Positions 25,368 through 33,600 of a stretch of 46,829 nt of DNA are shown piece after piece. The position numbers and the translations under genes are program-made. The DNA comes from Bacteroidota bacterium (GTDB taxonomy: Bacteria > Bacteroidota > Bacteroidia > Chitinophagales > S012-47). The stretch spans positions 1 through 46,829 of the forward strand of contig JAJRWN010000093.1 of NCBI GenBank assembly GCA_024276745.1, given 5' to 3'. The first letter of the stretch is position 1; the number at the start of each line of letters is the position of its first letter. The notes under the pieces are model-generated. The model saw only the letters and a list, made by a program, of their open reading frames with translations, did no database searches and had not been told where the DNA came from.

Positions 25368-27791
25368 TATTCTGAAAGTCAGATTGAAATTACGGCCTGC
25401 TGCACTGATACCCGAAGAAAAGGGACGATAATGCAAATCGAACAAGTTTTCAGCATTAAACTGAACATTTATGCTTTGGTTGATTTGTAATGAATTGCGC
25501 CAGTTCAGGGTAATCCAGCGAGGTGTACCGTCTATGGTAGCTTCATCCAGATTATCTTCTGATGAAGGAGCATAATCTTTACGTTTTTTCCAAAAATTAT
25601 ATTGACTAAAAAGTTCAGATCTGAATTTTTTCCACGTATAAGTGAGGCTTAATCTTCCATAAACAGGAGGAATATGAGCCATAGGCTGAGCATCGCTTAC
25701 ATTAAATCCTTTGGTATAATTAATATTACCCATAAAGGAGATATATTTACTGATATCGGCTTCAAGATTGACAGAAAAGCCATAAATATGAGCCCGCTCG
25801 GCATTTACATTGGCCTGTATCGGATAATATTCACCATCATACCAAACCGTATCCGTGCCGTTGAGTGTAAAATCCTGTCTTACAATAGCATCGGTGAGCA
25901 GGGTATAGAAAAGACTTGAATTTATTGAAAGAAAACCATCAAATGATTTTCTCAGTCCTATTTCCGCATTATAGGCATACTCAGGTTTTAAATGATCGTT
26001 TGGAACTACAACAATTCCGTTTTTTTCAAATACTTTTCCAAAATCATCCACATTGGGAGATTTAAAACCGGAGGAAAGCAAGATATTGAGTTTCCAGTTT
26101 TCGTTTGGATTCCAAACCATATCTACACTACCGGTAAGTGCACCACTACCCAAAAAAACATCGGTAAACGGAAATTGATAGAAAGTAGTATCGGTAAATA
26201 CCGATTCCAGATCGATATAAGAATAACGGGTACCTCCTGAAACCACCAGGTTTTCGTTAAAGAAATGTTTGTATTTAAAGAAAAGCGATGCACCGTCCAT
26301 TTCGCTTCCACCATCGGGATAGCGGGTTGAAGCAGCAGCAATAGATTGATTCAATATATTTTTACGGTATGCTTTTGATGCCACTATATTGCTAAAAATT
26401 TCACCTCCGTAAATGATGCGGCCATTATGATACATTTTTTTATTAAAATCGAAATTCACCGATAACACCGATACATCTTCTTCGCGGTGAATTTCATCAG
26501 GCTTATCGAATTTTCTGCTAATCCGGTCTTCGTTTAAGCGCTGATAAGCAATGATGATGTTCGACTCATCGAACCATGCATTCCGGGGTGCATAGTTTAG
26601 TGTAAAAGAACTAATCAGCCATTTTTGAGGTCCATAGTGCCAATCGCCATATTTGGGCATATTGTTTTTAGTATCAGTCAGTTTATCATATCGATCAATG
26701 TTTGAAGTATTCGAATAGTAGAAGTTAAGACCAAAACGGATTTTATCATCCGGTTGAAATTTTAATCTTTCCATTAGATTCAATTGCCGGTATCCGCTAT
26801 ATCGCTGTATCCAATTCTTATTATTCAAGTACACCGAATCGATATGGCTGCCTTTTGAGGGACCGGCATACCAATTTCTTTTTCCAAAATCAGGATAATC
26901 CGGAAGATGATTTCTGCCTGATTTTATATTTCCAAAATCGGAATAAGATACCGAAGTGCGTGCAGCAAATTTTTTACCGGCCAGATTAAAATCAAAATGC
27001 GATGATTTTTCAGCATTAGCCGTACCGAAGCGGGTAAAAGCATTGGCACTTACTTTGGTTACTTTTTCTTGTTCGTCAAGCAATTTGGGTTTCAAGGTAA
27101 TAAAATGCATCACTCCTCCGAGTGCATCACTTCCATAGATTAAAGAACCGGGGCCATAAACCACTTCGGCTCTTTCGAGTGAAGCAGGATCGATGCTTAT
27201 GACATTTTGCAAATGGCCGCTACGGAATATTGCATTGTTCAGTCTGATGCCGTCCATTACCAATAATACTTTATTGGCTTCAAATCCCCGGATGACCGGA
27301 CTGCCTCCTCCACCCTGACTTTTTTGTACAAATACATCACCCGTATAAGAAAGCATATCGGCAGCGGTGCCCGGATTCTGAAAGGCTATTTCAGTGGCCG
27401 GTATCATGTCGATTTTATTAGACAGGTTTTTTACAGATTCAGGAATTTTTTCTGCACTGATTACCGTTTCTTCCAAATGAATTTTTTTCTCAACCAGAAA
27501 AATTTCAAAATTCAATCTTCTTAACATACTAAATGGCAAACGTTCGGAATGAAAGGCCGTATGCCGGATAATCAAGGTATCGTCAAGCCGCATACCGCTA
27601 ATATCGGCTTTACCGTTATCCCGGCTGAGTGTATTGACAATCCCACTTGTGCTTTGAATAGTAGCATGTGCTATAGGTTGTAAGGTACTTAAACTATATA
27701 CTCTGATATATTGAGCCTGAGCCGGAGAGGATAAGACAACAAGAAAATTGAGCCATATAAACCAAGCCAGAATAAGTTTTCCTACTTGCAC
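25359..27791 (-). CDS. TonB-dependent receptor of the haemoglobin/haem type
   Basis: This 810-residue receptor has a signal peptide ending SSPAQAQ, a short carboxypeptidase-regulatory-like domain (about 27-105), a plug and a large barrel. The plug has the haem/haemoglobin receptor wording: GGGGSPVIRGFEANKVLLVMDG, then RLNNAIFRSGHLQN, then VVYGPGSLIYGSDALGGV. It ends GRNFNLTFRILV. The start shown is GTG at 27791, 16 bases after the stop of the histidine kinase gene. An ATG at 27811 overlaps the kinase stop (ATGA) but is out of frame by one base in a T run, so the true start or the sequence itself needs checking. The receptor and the kinase probably form one operon. The substrate (haem or siderophore) is inferred from the family. 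Confidence 0.85.
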   Translation of the reverse strand: MQVGKLILAWFIWLNFLVVLSSPAQAQYIRVYSLSTLQPIAHATIQSTSGIVNTLSRDNGKADISGMRLDDTLIIRHTAFHSERLPFSMLRRLNFEIFLVEKKIHLEETVISAEKIPESVKNLSNKIDMIPATEIAFQNPGTAADMLSYTGDVFVQKSQGGGGSPVIRGFEANKVLLVMDGIRLNNAIFRSGHLQNVISIDPASLERAEVVYGPGSLIYGSDALGGVMHFITLKPKLLDEQEKVTKVSANAFTRFGTANAEKSSHFDFNLAGKKFAARTSVSYSDFGNIKSGRNHLPDYPDFGKRNWYAGPSKGSHIDSVYLNNKNWIQRYSGYRQLNLMERLKFQPDDKIRFGLNFYYSNTSNIDRYDKLTDTKNNMPKYGDWHYGPQKWLISSFTLNYAPRNAWFDESNIIIAYQRLNEDRISRKFDKPDEIHREEDVSVLSVNFDFNKKMYHNGRIIYGGEIFSNIVASKAYRKNILNQSIAAASTRYPDGGSEMDGASLFFKYKHFFNENLVVSGGTRYSYIDLESVFTDTTFYQFPFTDVFLGSGALTGSVDMVWNPNENWKLNILLSSGFKSPNVDDFGKVFEKNGIVVVPNDHLKPEYAYNAEIGLRKSFDGFLSINSSLFYTLLTDAIVRQDFTLNGTDTVWYDGEYYPIQANVNAERAHIYGFSVNLEADISKYISFMGNINYTKGFNVSDAQPMAHIPPVYGRLSLTYTWKKFRSELFSQYNFWKKRKDYAPSSEDNLDEATIDGTPRWITLNWRNSLQINQSINVQFNAENLFDLHYRPFSSGISAAGRNFNLTFRILV

Positions 27792-27807
27792 AAAAATAAA
27801 TTTGGTT

Positions 27808-29325
27808 TCATATTATCTTCTGCTTCGATTTTGGCAGTAAAATCCGGATGATTGTACCTTTACCGGGGCTTGAGCTTTCTACAAAAATTTTGCCAGAATG
27901 ATATTCTCTTACAATTCTTTTTGTCAATGATAAACCCAGTCCCCAACCTCTTTGCTTGGTGCTAAATCCAGGCTGGAATATGGTTTTAAATTTAGACTTA
28001 CTAATTCCTTTCCCGGTATCCTGAACATCGATATAAATATGATTGCCTTTAATACCGGCAATTACAGTAATACTGCCTTTCCCTGACATGGCATCCAGAC
28101 TGTTTTTAATTAAATTTTCGAGTACCCACATAAATAGCGGAGGACTTACCGCAGCAGGCAACTGATTGCCATCGGGCAAATGGAGTGATAATTCAATATT
28201 ATTCGAAATTCTTTTGCTGAAATAGGCAATACTTTCCTTAATAAGCAATGATAGATTTTGGGTTTCAAGAATAGGTGCTGATCCGATTTTTGAAAAACGA
28301 TCGGTAATGACCTCCAATCGTAACATATCTTTTGCCATTTCATTAACCCATTCCTCATTCACCTGATGGTCTTTCATGATTTCCATCCAACCAGCTAGAG
28401 AAGATATAGGGGTTCCCAGTTGATGCGCTGTTTCTTTGGCCATGCCTACCCATACCTGATTTTGCTCGATTTTCCGGGAAGTACTGAAAGCATAGTAAGC
28501 AATTAAGAGAAAAAGACCAATAATGGCAAACTGTACAATTGGATAGAAACGGACCTGTTTTAATAAATAAGAATTTCTATAATAGGCATAGTTTACATTT
28601 CCATCGCCCAGGTCAATCTCGATTGGGTTGTTTTCAGATTCCATGCTCGAAAGCATATTTTCGAGATAATCCTTTTGTTTTACTTTCGCTGAATCAATAT
28701 TTCCCCAGGAAAGCACTTTTTTATTTTTATCGGTAAATATGACCGGCACCGATGCTGAATTAATCACAATTTCAGAAATAAATGAATTAATCAATTCATC
28801 GAGTGTGGAACGAAGGTCGGTGAAGAGTCGTGAATCACGATAGTATATTTCATTTTTCCAACCTTTGCTTTCTACCTCTATCGGTTCGTATTGTGTGAAT
28901 TGCTTTTTCAATTTTTCGGTTAAGGTATCGGCATCGTTCAGCCATTGTTCATCTACATTTCTGGATGCAATGATATGGGCTTTATCATCGGTTAAAATAA
29001 CCGGTACGGTTTCATTATCCTGTACCACGGCAAAGGCAAAATAATCAATTTCTTCGCTTTCTATGAGTCTGCGGGTAGCATTGGCCCAAAGGATTACCTT
29101 ATTTTTTTCTTCTCTTCTGAGCCGGTCGAACAATTGGGAGGTGATACGCAATAAGCGGGCTTTATTTTGAGTGGCTTCGGCCCAAATCCGTACTTTTTGT
29201 TTTTCTTCAGAACCTATCCGTTTAGCCAGCAAGCTGGTGTACCAAAGCGAACCACCAACTATGACGGCTGCCACAGCAATCAGCCAAAGTTTCCAGCGAT
29301 ATTTTCTTGTATAATTATCAGCCAT
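27808..29325 (-). CDS. Membrane sensor histidine kinase with duplicated sensor domain
   Basis: This 505-residue kinase has transmembrane segments at about 13-31 and 262-281. They bracket a periplasmic sensor of about 225 residues containing an internal repeat: VPVILTDDKAHII...YYRDS (107-164) resembles VPVIFTDKNKKVL...YYRNS (193-252), and KVRIWAEATQ (44-53) resembles KVILWANATR (76-85). The cytosolic part starts with the phosphoacceptor H301 in ETAHQLGTPISSL. The ATPase has the N box NLIKNSLDAM, the G1 box DTGKGI and GWGLGLSLTKRIV. No HAMP or receiver domain, and no adjacent response regulator, is visible. It is followed after 16 bases by a TonB receptor gene, suggesting control of, or co-regulation with, the receptor. 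A TATCTTTG element lies at 29335-29342. Confidence 0.88.
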   Translation of the reverse strand: MADNYTRKYRWKLWLIAVAAVIVGGSLWYTSLLAKRIGSEEKQKVRIWAEATQNKARLLRITSQLFDRLRREEKNKVILWANATRRLIESEEIDYFAFAVVQDNETVPVILTDDKAHIIASRNVDEQWLNDADTLTEKLKKQFTQYEPIEVESKGWKNEIYYRDSRLFTDLRSTLDELINSFISEIVINSASVPVIFTDKNKKVLSWGNIDSAKVKQKDYLENMLSSMESENNPIEIDLGDGNVNYAYYRNSYLLKQVRFYPIVQFAIIGLFLLIAYYAFSTSRKIEQNQVWVGMAKETAHQLGTPISSLAGWMEIMKDHQVNEEWVNEMAKDMLRLEVITDRFSKIGSAPILETQNLSLLIKESIAYFSKRISNNIELSLHLPDGNQLPAAVSPPLFMWVLENLIKNSLDAMSGKGSITVIAGIKGNHIYIDVQDTGKGISKSKFKTIFQPGFSTKQRGWGLGLSLTKRIVREYHSGKIFVESSSPGKGTIIRILLPKSKQKII

Positions 29326-29334
29326 CTATTGTTT

Positions 29335-29342
29335 CAAAGATA
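29335..29342 (-). promoter_or_regulatory. -7-like element upstream of the kinase-receptor operon
   Basis: TATCTTTG on the minus strand ends nine bases before the kinase ATG (29325). No matching TTG is seen at 17-23 bases upstream. Confidence 0.35.
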
Positions 29343-29369
29343 ATCAATTGAATATTTGTTAAAGGCTAC

Positions 29370-31907
29370 TTACCAGTTGATGTATTCTAACGTATCATTA
29401 ACACCTTGATTATCCCAATCAATGCGTTCACTTTCGATATTGTATTGTTTTATTTTTTCACGGATATCACTGGGTCCGTAATAATTGCTATATAATCGTT
29501 GTTTTACCAGTTTTTTATTGGTTTCTATATCCGGATCAATGGCATCGCCCGTCATGCTGACAAACAAGTTGATTAATCCATCCCGTACTTGTTCCGATTC
29601 ATTGATGCTGATTTTGCCAAAATGAAATTTACGGGCAATTACATCAAGCATATTGATTTTGAAATAATAAGCAATTTGATTATCGAAATGATGTTCACCG
29701 CAAAGCAGTAAATTAAGGGCTGTTGAACGAAGAATCATAGACGGTATAATGACCGTACTGTTTTCAATCCGGATCGTATTTTCAATCACGTTGAATTGAA
29801 TATCTTTCAGTTCTTTCACTTTCACAAAAGAAGAAAGTTGTTCGAGTGTTTCGCAATTTCTAAGCCGGCCGTTTTGCAATTTTATATCGGCCAATGCCTT
29901 TAATTTGTCTTGCAATAAATTAAGTGATTTATCAAACCATAAGTCGATATCAAGCCCTGTTTTTAAATCGCCACTCAGCATTTCATCCGTAAGATAATCT
30001 TGCCCAAAATTGTGCAATTGTGTAAATAATTCCGAAACATCCAAGTGTTTGAAATCTCCATGCAAGCGGCCAAGTAACAAACTATCCTCTTTCACCGAAA
30101 ACAATCCATCAATATTTGCCAAACCTTCGGCTACTTTTCCCGTGAGTGGATGAAAAGCAATGCTTCCGGGGATTAATTCCATATTGGTTTTAAGGTTTTC
30201 GGCTTTAAAATCTTCATAACTTAAAGTATTAATATTCACACTGAGAGTTCCATTGAAAAGATAAAAATCAGATAAATAATCAGGTGCTTCAATGGCTTCC
30301 TGATCTAAAGGTTTATCGCTTGCCCCATAATAGGTTAATAGTTTATCAATCTCCAGTTCATCGGTACTCATATTGCCCGTAATATCCATGGCTATATCAC
30401 CTGAGGGAACAAAAAACTGATCCATCCAGCGATCAAGCGTTCCAGTCCAATGAATTTCAGAACCGTTTATTTCGGCACTGATATCCTGGCCATTCAATAT
30501 TGAACCGTCAAGCGTGCAGGAACCACTAAGGTTTTTTATTTTTCTTCCGGCATACAATACATCCACATCATCAAATTGAATATGACCACCTGCCGCTATC
30601 AGTACAGATTTAGAATCAGATTCAGATATATTATCCGGTTTCAGGGTAAAAGCAAGATCCTTGAATTGAATTTGTCCATCGGCCTGATACAAACCGGTTT
30701 CTGCCAGAAAATCTTCAAGTGCATCGAGTTTAATATTGGCATTTACCAGGCCTTTAATCAAGGGATGATTCAGGTTTCTAATATCAAGACTTAAGCTAAA
30801 GGGTTCATCATCGAGCCGGGCTTTCATTTGTTTTATAATGAGTTGCGATGCTGCCGGGCTATGCGATGAACCGTTGTTGAATGACGCTTCAAGTTCAACA
30901 TCTGTAAACTCCTGATCATAGGCATAATTATAAATAGTCGCATTGCTGAGTGCCAGTGTAGCCGATATACGGGGCAAGTGGCCATTAGTGGCAGCCCCTT
31001 TGATGTTTGCCTGCAAGTCGAGCTGTCCTTTACTGTCCCAGGCAGCAATATCGCTGTGAATAGATTCAGGCATCAGGGCCATCACTGATCTTACATTCAG
31101 ATGACTGCCTTTAATACTGATATCAAGCATGTTTTCATGGCCTCTATGTTCTATCGATCCGGCAAACACATACGCTCCATCTTGCATTTCCAACTGAAAT
31201 CTTTCGCTGCTAAACCGATTATTTTTTAAATCGGCCAGTAAATGTCCGCTAAGAATTAGCGATTCATTTTCAAGGTATTTTGTATTGGCCAGTTGCATGC
31301 TCTTCGAACTGATTTTTATATCCGTATTTAAATCAAGATTTTGAGCAGAAAATAATCCGGTTAATAAAGCTTCATCAATGGTAAAATCGGCCAAATCATC
31401 ACTAAGTCTGTCGATATAGCGAATATGCAATGCTTTTATATCGGCTTCATGCAGTTGAAAAGCCAGTTTGTGATTGGTATCGCTTTCGTTTGAAACCATT
31501 GATTTAAAAATATCAAAATTGTTCTCTCCCTGCTTATTGATTAGCATATTCATTTCACTGTCTTCCAGTTTAACTTTATGAATACTAAAATCTTTACGAA
31601 TTAGCTTTAACACATTCATAGTGAACGATAATTTGGCGGCTTTCATCAGCAGACTATCTGAAGATAATGAACCTTCGAGTTCGAGACCTTCGAAGTTTAC
31701 GGTAGCATTTGGGAAATGGCGAAATAGCGAGATATTAACATTACCGGTAATACGAAACTCCGTTTTGATTTGCTTATTCACTTCTTTTTCGACCATCGCT
31801 TTCAGATCATTGCCAAAAAATCGTGTGAGCACGATGCCCGCCAGAAAAATAAGGAGAATTAAAACTCCGAAAATGATAGCAAAATATTTTAATAGTTTTT
31901 TTGTCAT
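29370..31907 (-). CDS. AsmA-like inner-membrane-anchored protein
   Basis: This 845-residue protein has one N-terminal membrane helix (about 7-29) and a long periplasmic part built of repeated beta-strand segments. The AsmA start is visible: EVNKQIKTEFRITGNVNISLFRHFPNATVNFEGLEL (written here as the region about 42-78). Further AsmA-like segments include NMLINKQGENNFDI, ATLALSNATIYNYA and the C-terminal region LQNGRLRNCETLEQLSSFVKVKELKDI, typical of the AsmA_2 end. AsmA/TamB/YhdP relatives form bridge-like channels for phospholipid transport or help outer-membrane assembly. A role in lipid transport here is inferred. It is upstream of the kinase gene by about 44 bases but may be a separate unit. 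Confidence 0.8.
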   Translation of the reverse strand: MTKKLLKYFAIIFGVLILLIFLAGIVLTRFFGNDLKAMVEKEVNKQIKTEFRITGNVNISLFRHFPNATVNFEGLELEGSLSSDSLLMKAAKLSFTMNVLKLIRKDFSIHKVKLEDSEMNMLINKQGENNFDIFKSMVSNESDTNHKLAFQLHEADIKALHIRYIDRLSDDLADFTIDEALLTGLFSAQNLDLNTDIKISSKSMQLANTKYLENESLILSGHLLADLKNNRFSSERFQLEMQDGAYVFAGSIEHRGHENMLDISIKGSHLNVRSVMALMPESIHSDIAAWDSKGQLDLQANIKGAATNGHLPRISATLALSNATIYNYAYDQEFTDVELEASFNNGSSHSPAASQLIIKQMKARLDDEPFSLSLDIRNLNHPLIKGLVNANIKLDALEDFLAETGLYQADGQIQFKDLAFTLKPDNISESDSKSVLIAAGGHIQFDDVDVLYAGRKIKNLSGSCTLDGSILNGQDISAEINGSEIHWTGTLDRWMDQFFVPSGDIAMDITGNMSTDELEIDKLLTYYGASDKPLDQEAIEAPDYLSDFYLFNGTLSVNINTLSYEDFKAENLKTNMELIPGSIAFHPLTGKVAEGLANIDGLFSVKEDSLLLGRLHGDFKHLDVSELFTQLHNFGQDYLTDEMLSGDLKTGLDIDLWFDKSLNLLQDKLKALADIKLQNGRLRNCETLEQLSSFVKVKELKDIQFNVIENTIRIENSTVIIPSMILRSTALNLLLCGEHHFDNQIAYYFKINMLDVIARKFHFGKISINESEQVRDGLINLFVSMTGDAIDPDIETNKKLVKQRLYSNYYGPSDIREKIKQYNIESERIDWDNQGVNDTLEYINW

Positions 31908-32079
31908 GATTTAATGAAATGATGCTAACAAGTAAAAATAGGCTAAGCATTCAGCACTATAAGCGCTTTCACCCACAAGCATGATGTTGAAACGTCTATT
32001 CTATTGGTTTATGGCGGTAAGGAGGAAAAAAGATATCAGGCTGTGCAGCTTGATAAGAGGAAAACACTATTGGTGTAAG
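31908..32079. other. Gene-free spacer between the AsmA-like gene and the tRNA terminator
   Basis: No gene is seen. A 61-codon frame (31981-32166, plus) runs antisense through the tRNA-Ala gene and is a chance frame. No promoter matching the consensus was found for the AsmA-like gene. Confidence 0.5.
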
Positions 32080-32117
32080 AAAAAAAGCTTACAATACAAA
32101 TGGTATCGTAAGCTTTT
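32080..32117 (-). terminator. Terminator after tRNA-Ala
   Basis: The 10-bp arms AAAAGCTTAC (32083-32092) and GTAAGCTTTT (32108-32117) enclose a further ATAC/GTAT pairing. On the minus strand the stem is followed by a run of T. It lies just downstream of the tRNA 3' end. Confidence 0.8.
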
Positions 32118-32131
32118 AATCCATAACAAGG

Positions 32132-32205
32132 TGGAGCTAGTGGGAGTCGAACCCACGACCTCTTGACTGCCAGTCAAGCACTCTAGCCAACTGAGCTATA
32201 GCCCC
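32132..32205 (-). tRNA. tRNA-Ala (anticodon GGC)
   Basis: On the minus strand the gene begins GGGGCTATAGCTC and ends TAGCTCCA. The acceptor, D, anticodon (CTTGA/TCAAG, loop CTGGCAG, anticodon GGC) and T (GTGGG/CCCAC, GTTCGACT) arms all form. The 3' CCA is not fully encoded: after discriminator A the genome reads CCT. The tRNA needs nucleotidyltransferase to complete it, unlike tRNA-Val in this window. Confidence 0.96.
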
Positions 32206-32215
32206 ATACATTTCA

Positions 32216-32272
32216 GGGCTATGGCGAAGTGCCTGTCCCGGTGAAAACATATCATCGGGAAGCTATAGCCCC
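32216..32272 (-). repeat. tRNA-Ala 5'-end copy with nested hairpin in the leader
   Basis: On the minus strand this segment opens with GGGGCTATAGCT, identical to the first 12 bases of tRNA-Ala 67 bases downstream. It continues with a hairpin TCCCG...CGGGA (complement of 32256-32260 and 32236-32240) that also pairs TGA with TCA. It closes with ATAGCCC (complement of 32216-32222), which pairs with the GGGCTAT of the opening copy, so the whole 57 bases can fold on itself. No T arm or anticodon arm is present. Confidence 0.6.
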
Positions 32273-32284
32273 AAAAACAGGGAG

Positions 32285-32292
32285 CAAAGATA
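32285..32292 (-). promoter_or_regulatory. -7-like element upstream of the tRNA-Ala leader
   Basis: TATCTTTG on the minus strand sits 12 bases before the leader copy, so transcription would begin near 32279 and include it. No TTG element is found at the standard distance. Confidence 0.35.
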
Positions 32293-32381
32293 AAATTTTT
32301 TAAAACTTTTCCGGTCTATCATGAGGTATTATTCATGCGCTTGCAAGCCGGCAAGGAAAAGATGCATGCAGGAAGAAGAGA

Positions 32382-33563
32382 TTAGCGGTTTTGACTTTCA
32401 GAATGCCAGGCTTTTTGTCCGTTCCTGATGGCTTGAATGGAGGCAGAATCGTTAAAAATTTGCCAGTTAAGGCTTTTATAGGTTGTAGTTTGGTCATCGG
32501 ATGAATGAAAAAACATAATACCTTTAATGTCAGGATATATATCGGGCAAACTATCGAGGGCAGCACTAAACCATTGACTACGTTCGCCCCCCACGGCAAG
32601 ACTGGCAAATTCAGATAATATGATTGGTTTACGAAACGATGCCAAATCCTCGTAGTATTTTCCAAATATGGAAGCAAAGCTCGACCATTGGGACCAGGAA
32701 GCCACGTTACCGTAGTTTAATACCGGAATACCAATCCAATCCACATAATCATCACCGGGATAATAAGTAGCAAATTGGCCATAGGCCGGATGAGGCGACC
32801 AAACCCAAATCACATTATCGGCACCAATCAATCGAAAGCGTTCTACAACATGACGCCAGGCATCAATATAGCTTTGCGGGTCATTATTTTGCGGTCCCCA
32901 GGGATAGCGGTAAGGGTCGTTCATTTCGTGTCCGAAGCGAACAAAAACCGGAATATCTATTTTTTTTGCTTTAGCCGCCCATTCGTCAATATAGCTATCG
33001 TACATACCCTTGGCAATGGAATCCAAACCATGAATATCGCGTTGATCAATGGAAGGGATACCGGGGATATCATCGTTTGAAAAATCGGATAACCAGGGTT
33101 CCCAGGTGATAAAAGGTATAGAGCCTAAATTATAAATAGCTCTTACCATTCTGCGTGGAAATTCTTCATTTGTTTTGCTTCCCCAGGCGCTGTAAAAATG
33201 CATTAAGGGGAAAGGAATTTCTATGGAATCTTCAAGATCCAATAATTTGCGAAAGCTTTCGTCCATAGTATTATCAAAAGCCCCCCAAAGCATGGTATCT
33301 GGATTGCGCAGCAAAGCAACATTATGTCGATAAGGCTGAAACCAATTTAGTTTATCGCTTCTCAATTTCTTCCTTACTTTTATGGCCATATTATTTTCGA
33401 TGGTATTAATTTGATCGCCAAGGCCACTGAATAAATCTTCAAGCGGGCCTTTAGATTGGTTTCCGGTAAAGGTTAACAAAAACACCAGCAAGACGCCAAG
33501 AGCAAGAGCACTTAATAGTATTGCAATTCTGACAGCTGAATATTTGATACGGGATCCAATCAT
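32382..33563 (-). CDS. Membrane-anchored GH26-like glycoside hydrolase
   Basis: This is a 393-residue protein with an N-terminal transmembrane helix (about 12-32) and a periplasmic (beta/alpha)8 domain. GH26 signatures are visible: FVRFGHEMNDPYRYPWG with acid/base Glu213, then WRHVVERFRLIGADNVIWVWSPH, YYPGDDYVDWIGIPVLNYG, and KPIILSEFAS with nucleophile Glu318. GH26 enzymes cut beta-mannans or beta-1,3/1,4-glucans. In this position, after a BcsA-like synthase gene, it probably trims or edits the nascent polysaccharide, as BcsZ or PslG do elsewhere. That role is inferred. A TACCTTTG element at 33586-33593 may give it an additional promoter. Confidence 0.85.
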   Translation of the reverse strand: MIGSRIKYSAVRIAILLSALALGVLLVFLLTFTGNQSKGPLEDLFSGLGDQINTIENNMAIKVRKKLRSDKLNWFQPYRHNVALLRNPDTMLWGAFDNTMDESFRKLLDLEDSIEIPFPLMHFYSAWGSKTNEEFPRRMVRAIYNLGSIPFITWEPWLSDFSNDDIPGIPSIDQRDIHGLDSIAKGMYDSYIDEWAAKAKKIDIPVFVRFGHEMNDPYRYPWGPQNNDPQSYIDAWRHVVERFRLIGADNVIWVWSPHPAYGQFATYYPGDDYVDWIGIPVLNYGNVASWSQWSSFASIFGKYYEDLASFRKPIILSEFASLAVGGERSQWFSAALDSLPDIYPDIKGIMFFHSSDDQTTTYKSLNWQIFNDSASIQAIRNGQKAWHSESQNR

Positions 33564-33585
33564 ATTCCTATTTTTTCCGGATATA

Positions 33586-33593
33586 CAAAGGTA
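33586..33593 (-). promoter_or_regulatory. -7-like element before the GH26-like gene
   Basis: TACCTTTG on the minus strand lies 22 bases upstream of the hydrolase ATG, in the 37-base gap after the synthase gene. There is no -33 TTG in range. Confidence 0.3.
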
Positions 33594-33600
33594 TATATAA

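Noticed and set aside
31981..32166. 61-codon ORF on the plus strand after the AsmA-like gene
   Set aside because: It runs antisense through the tRNA-Ala gene. The end of its translation is just the reverse complement of the tRNA, and no promoter or family is seen.
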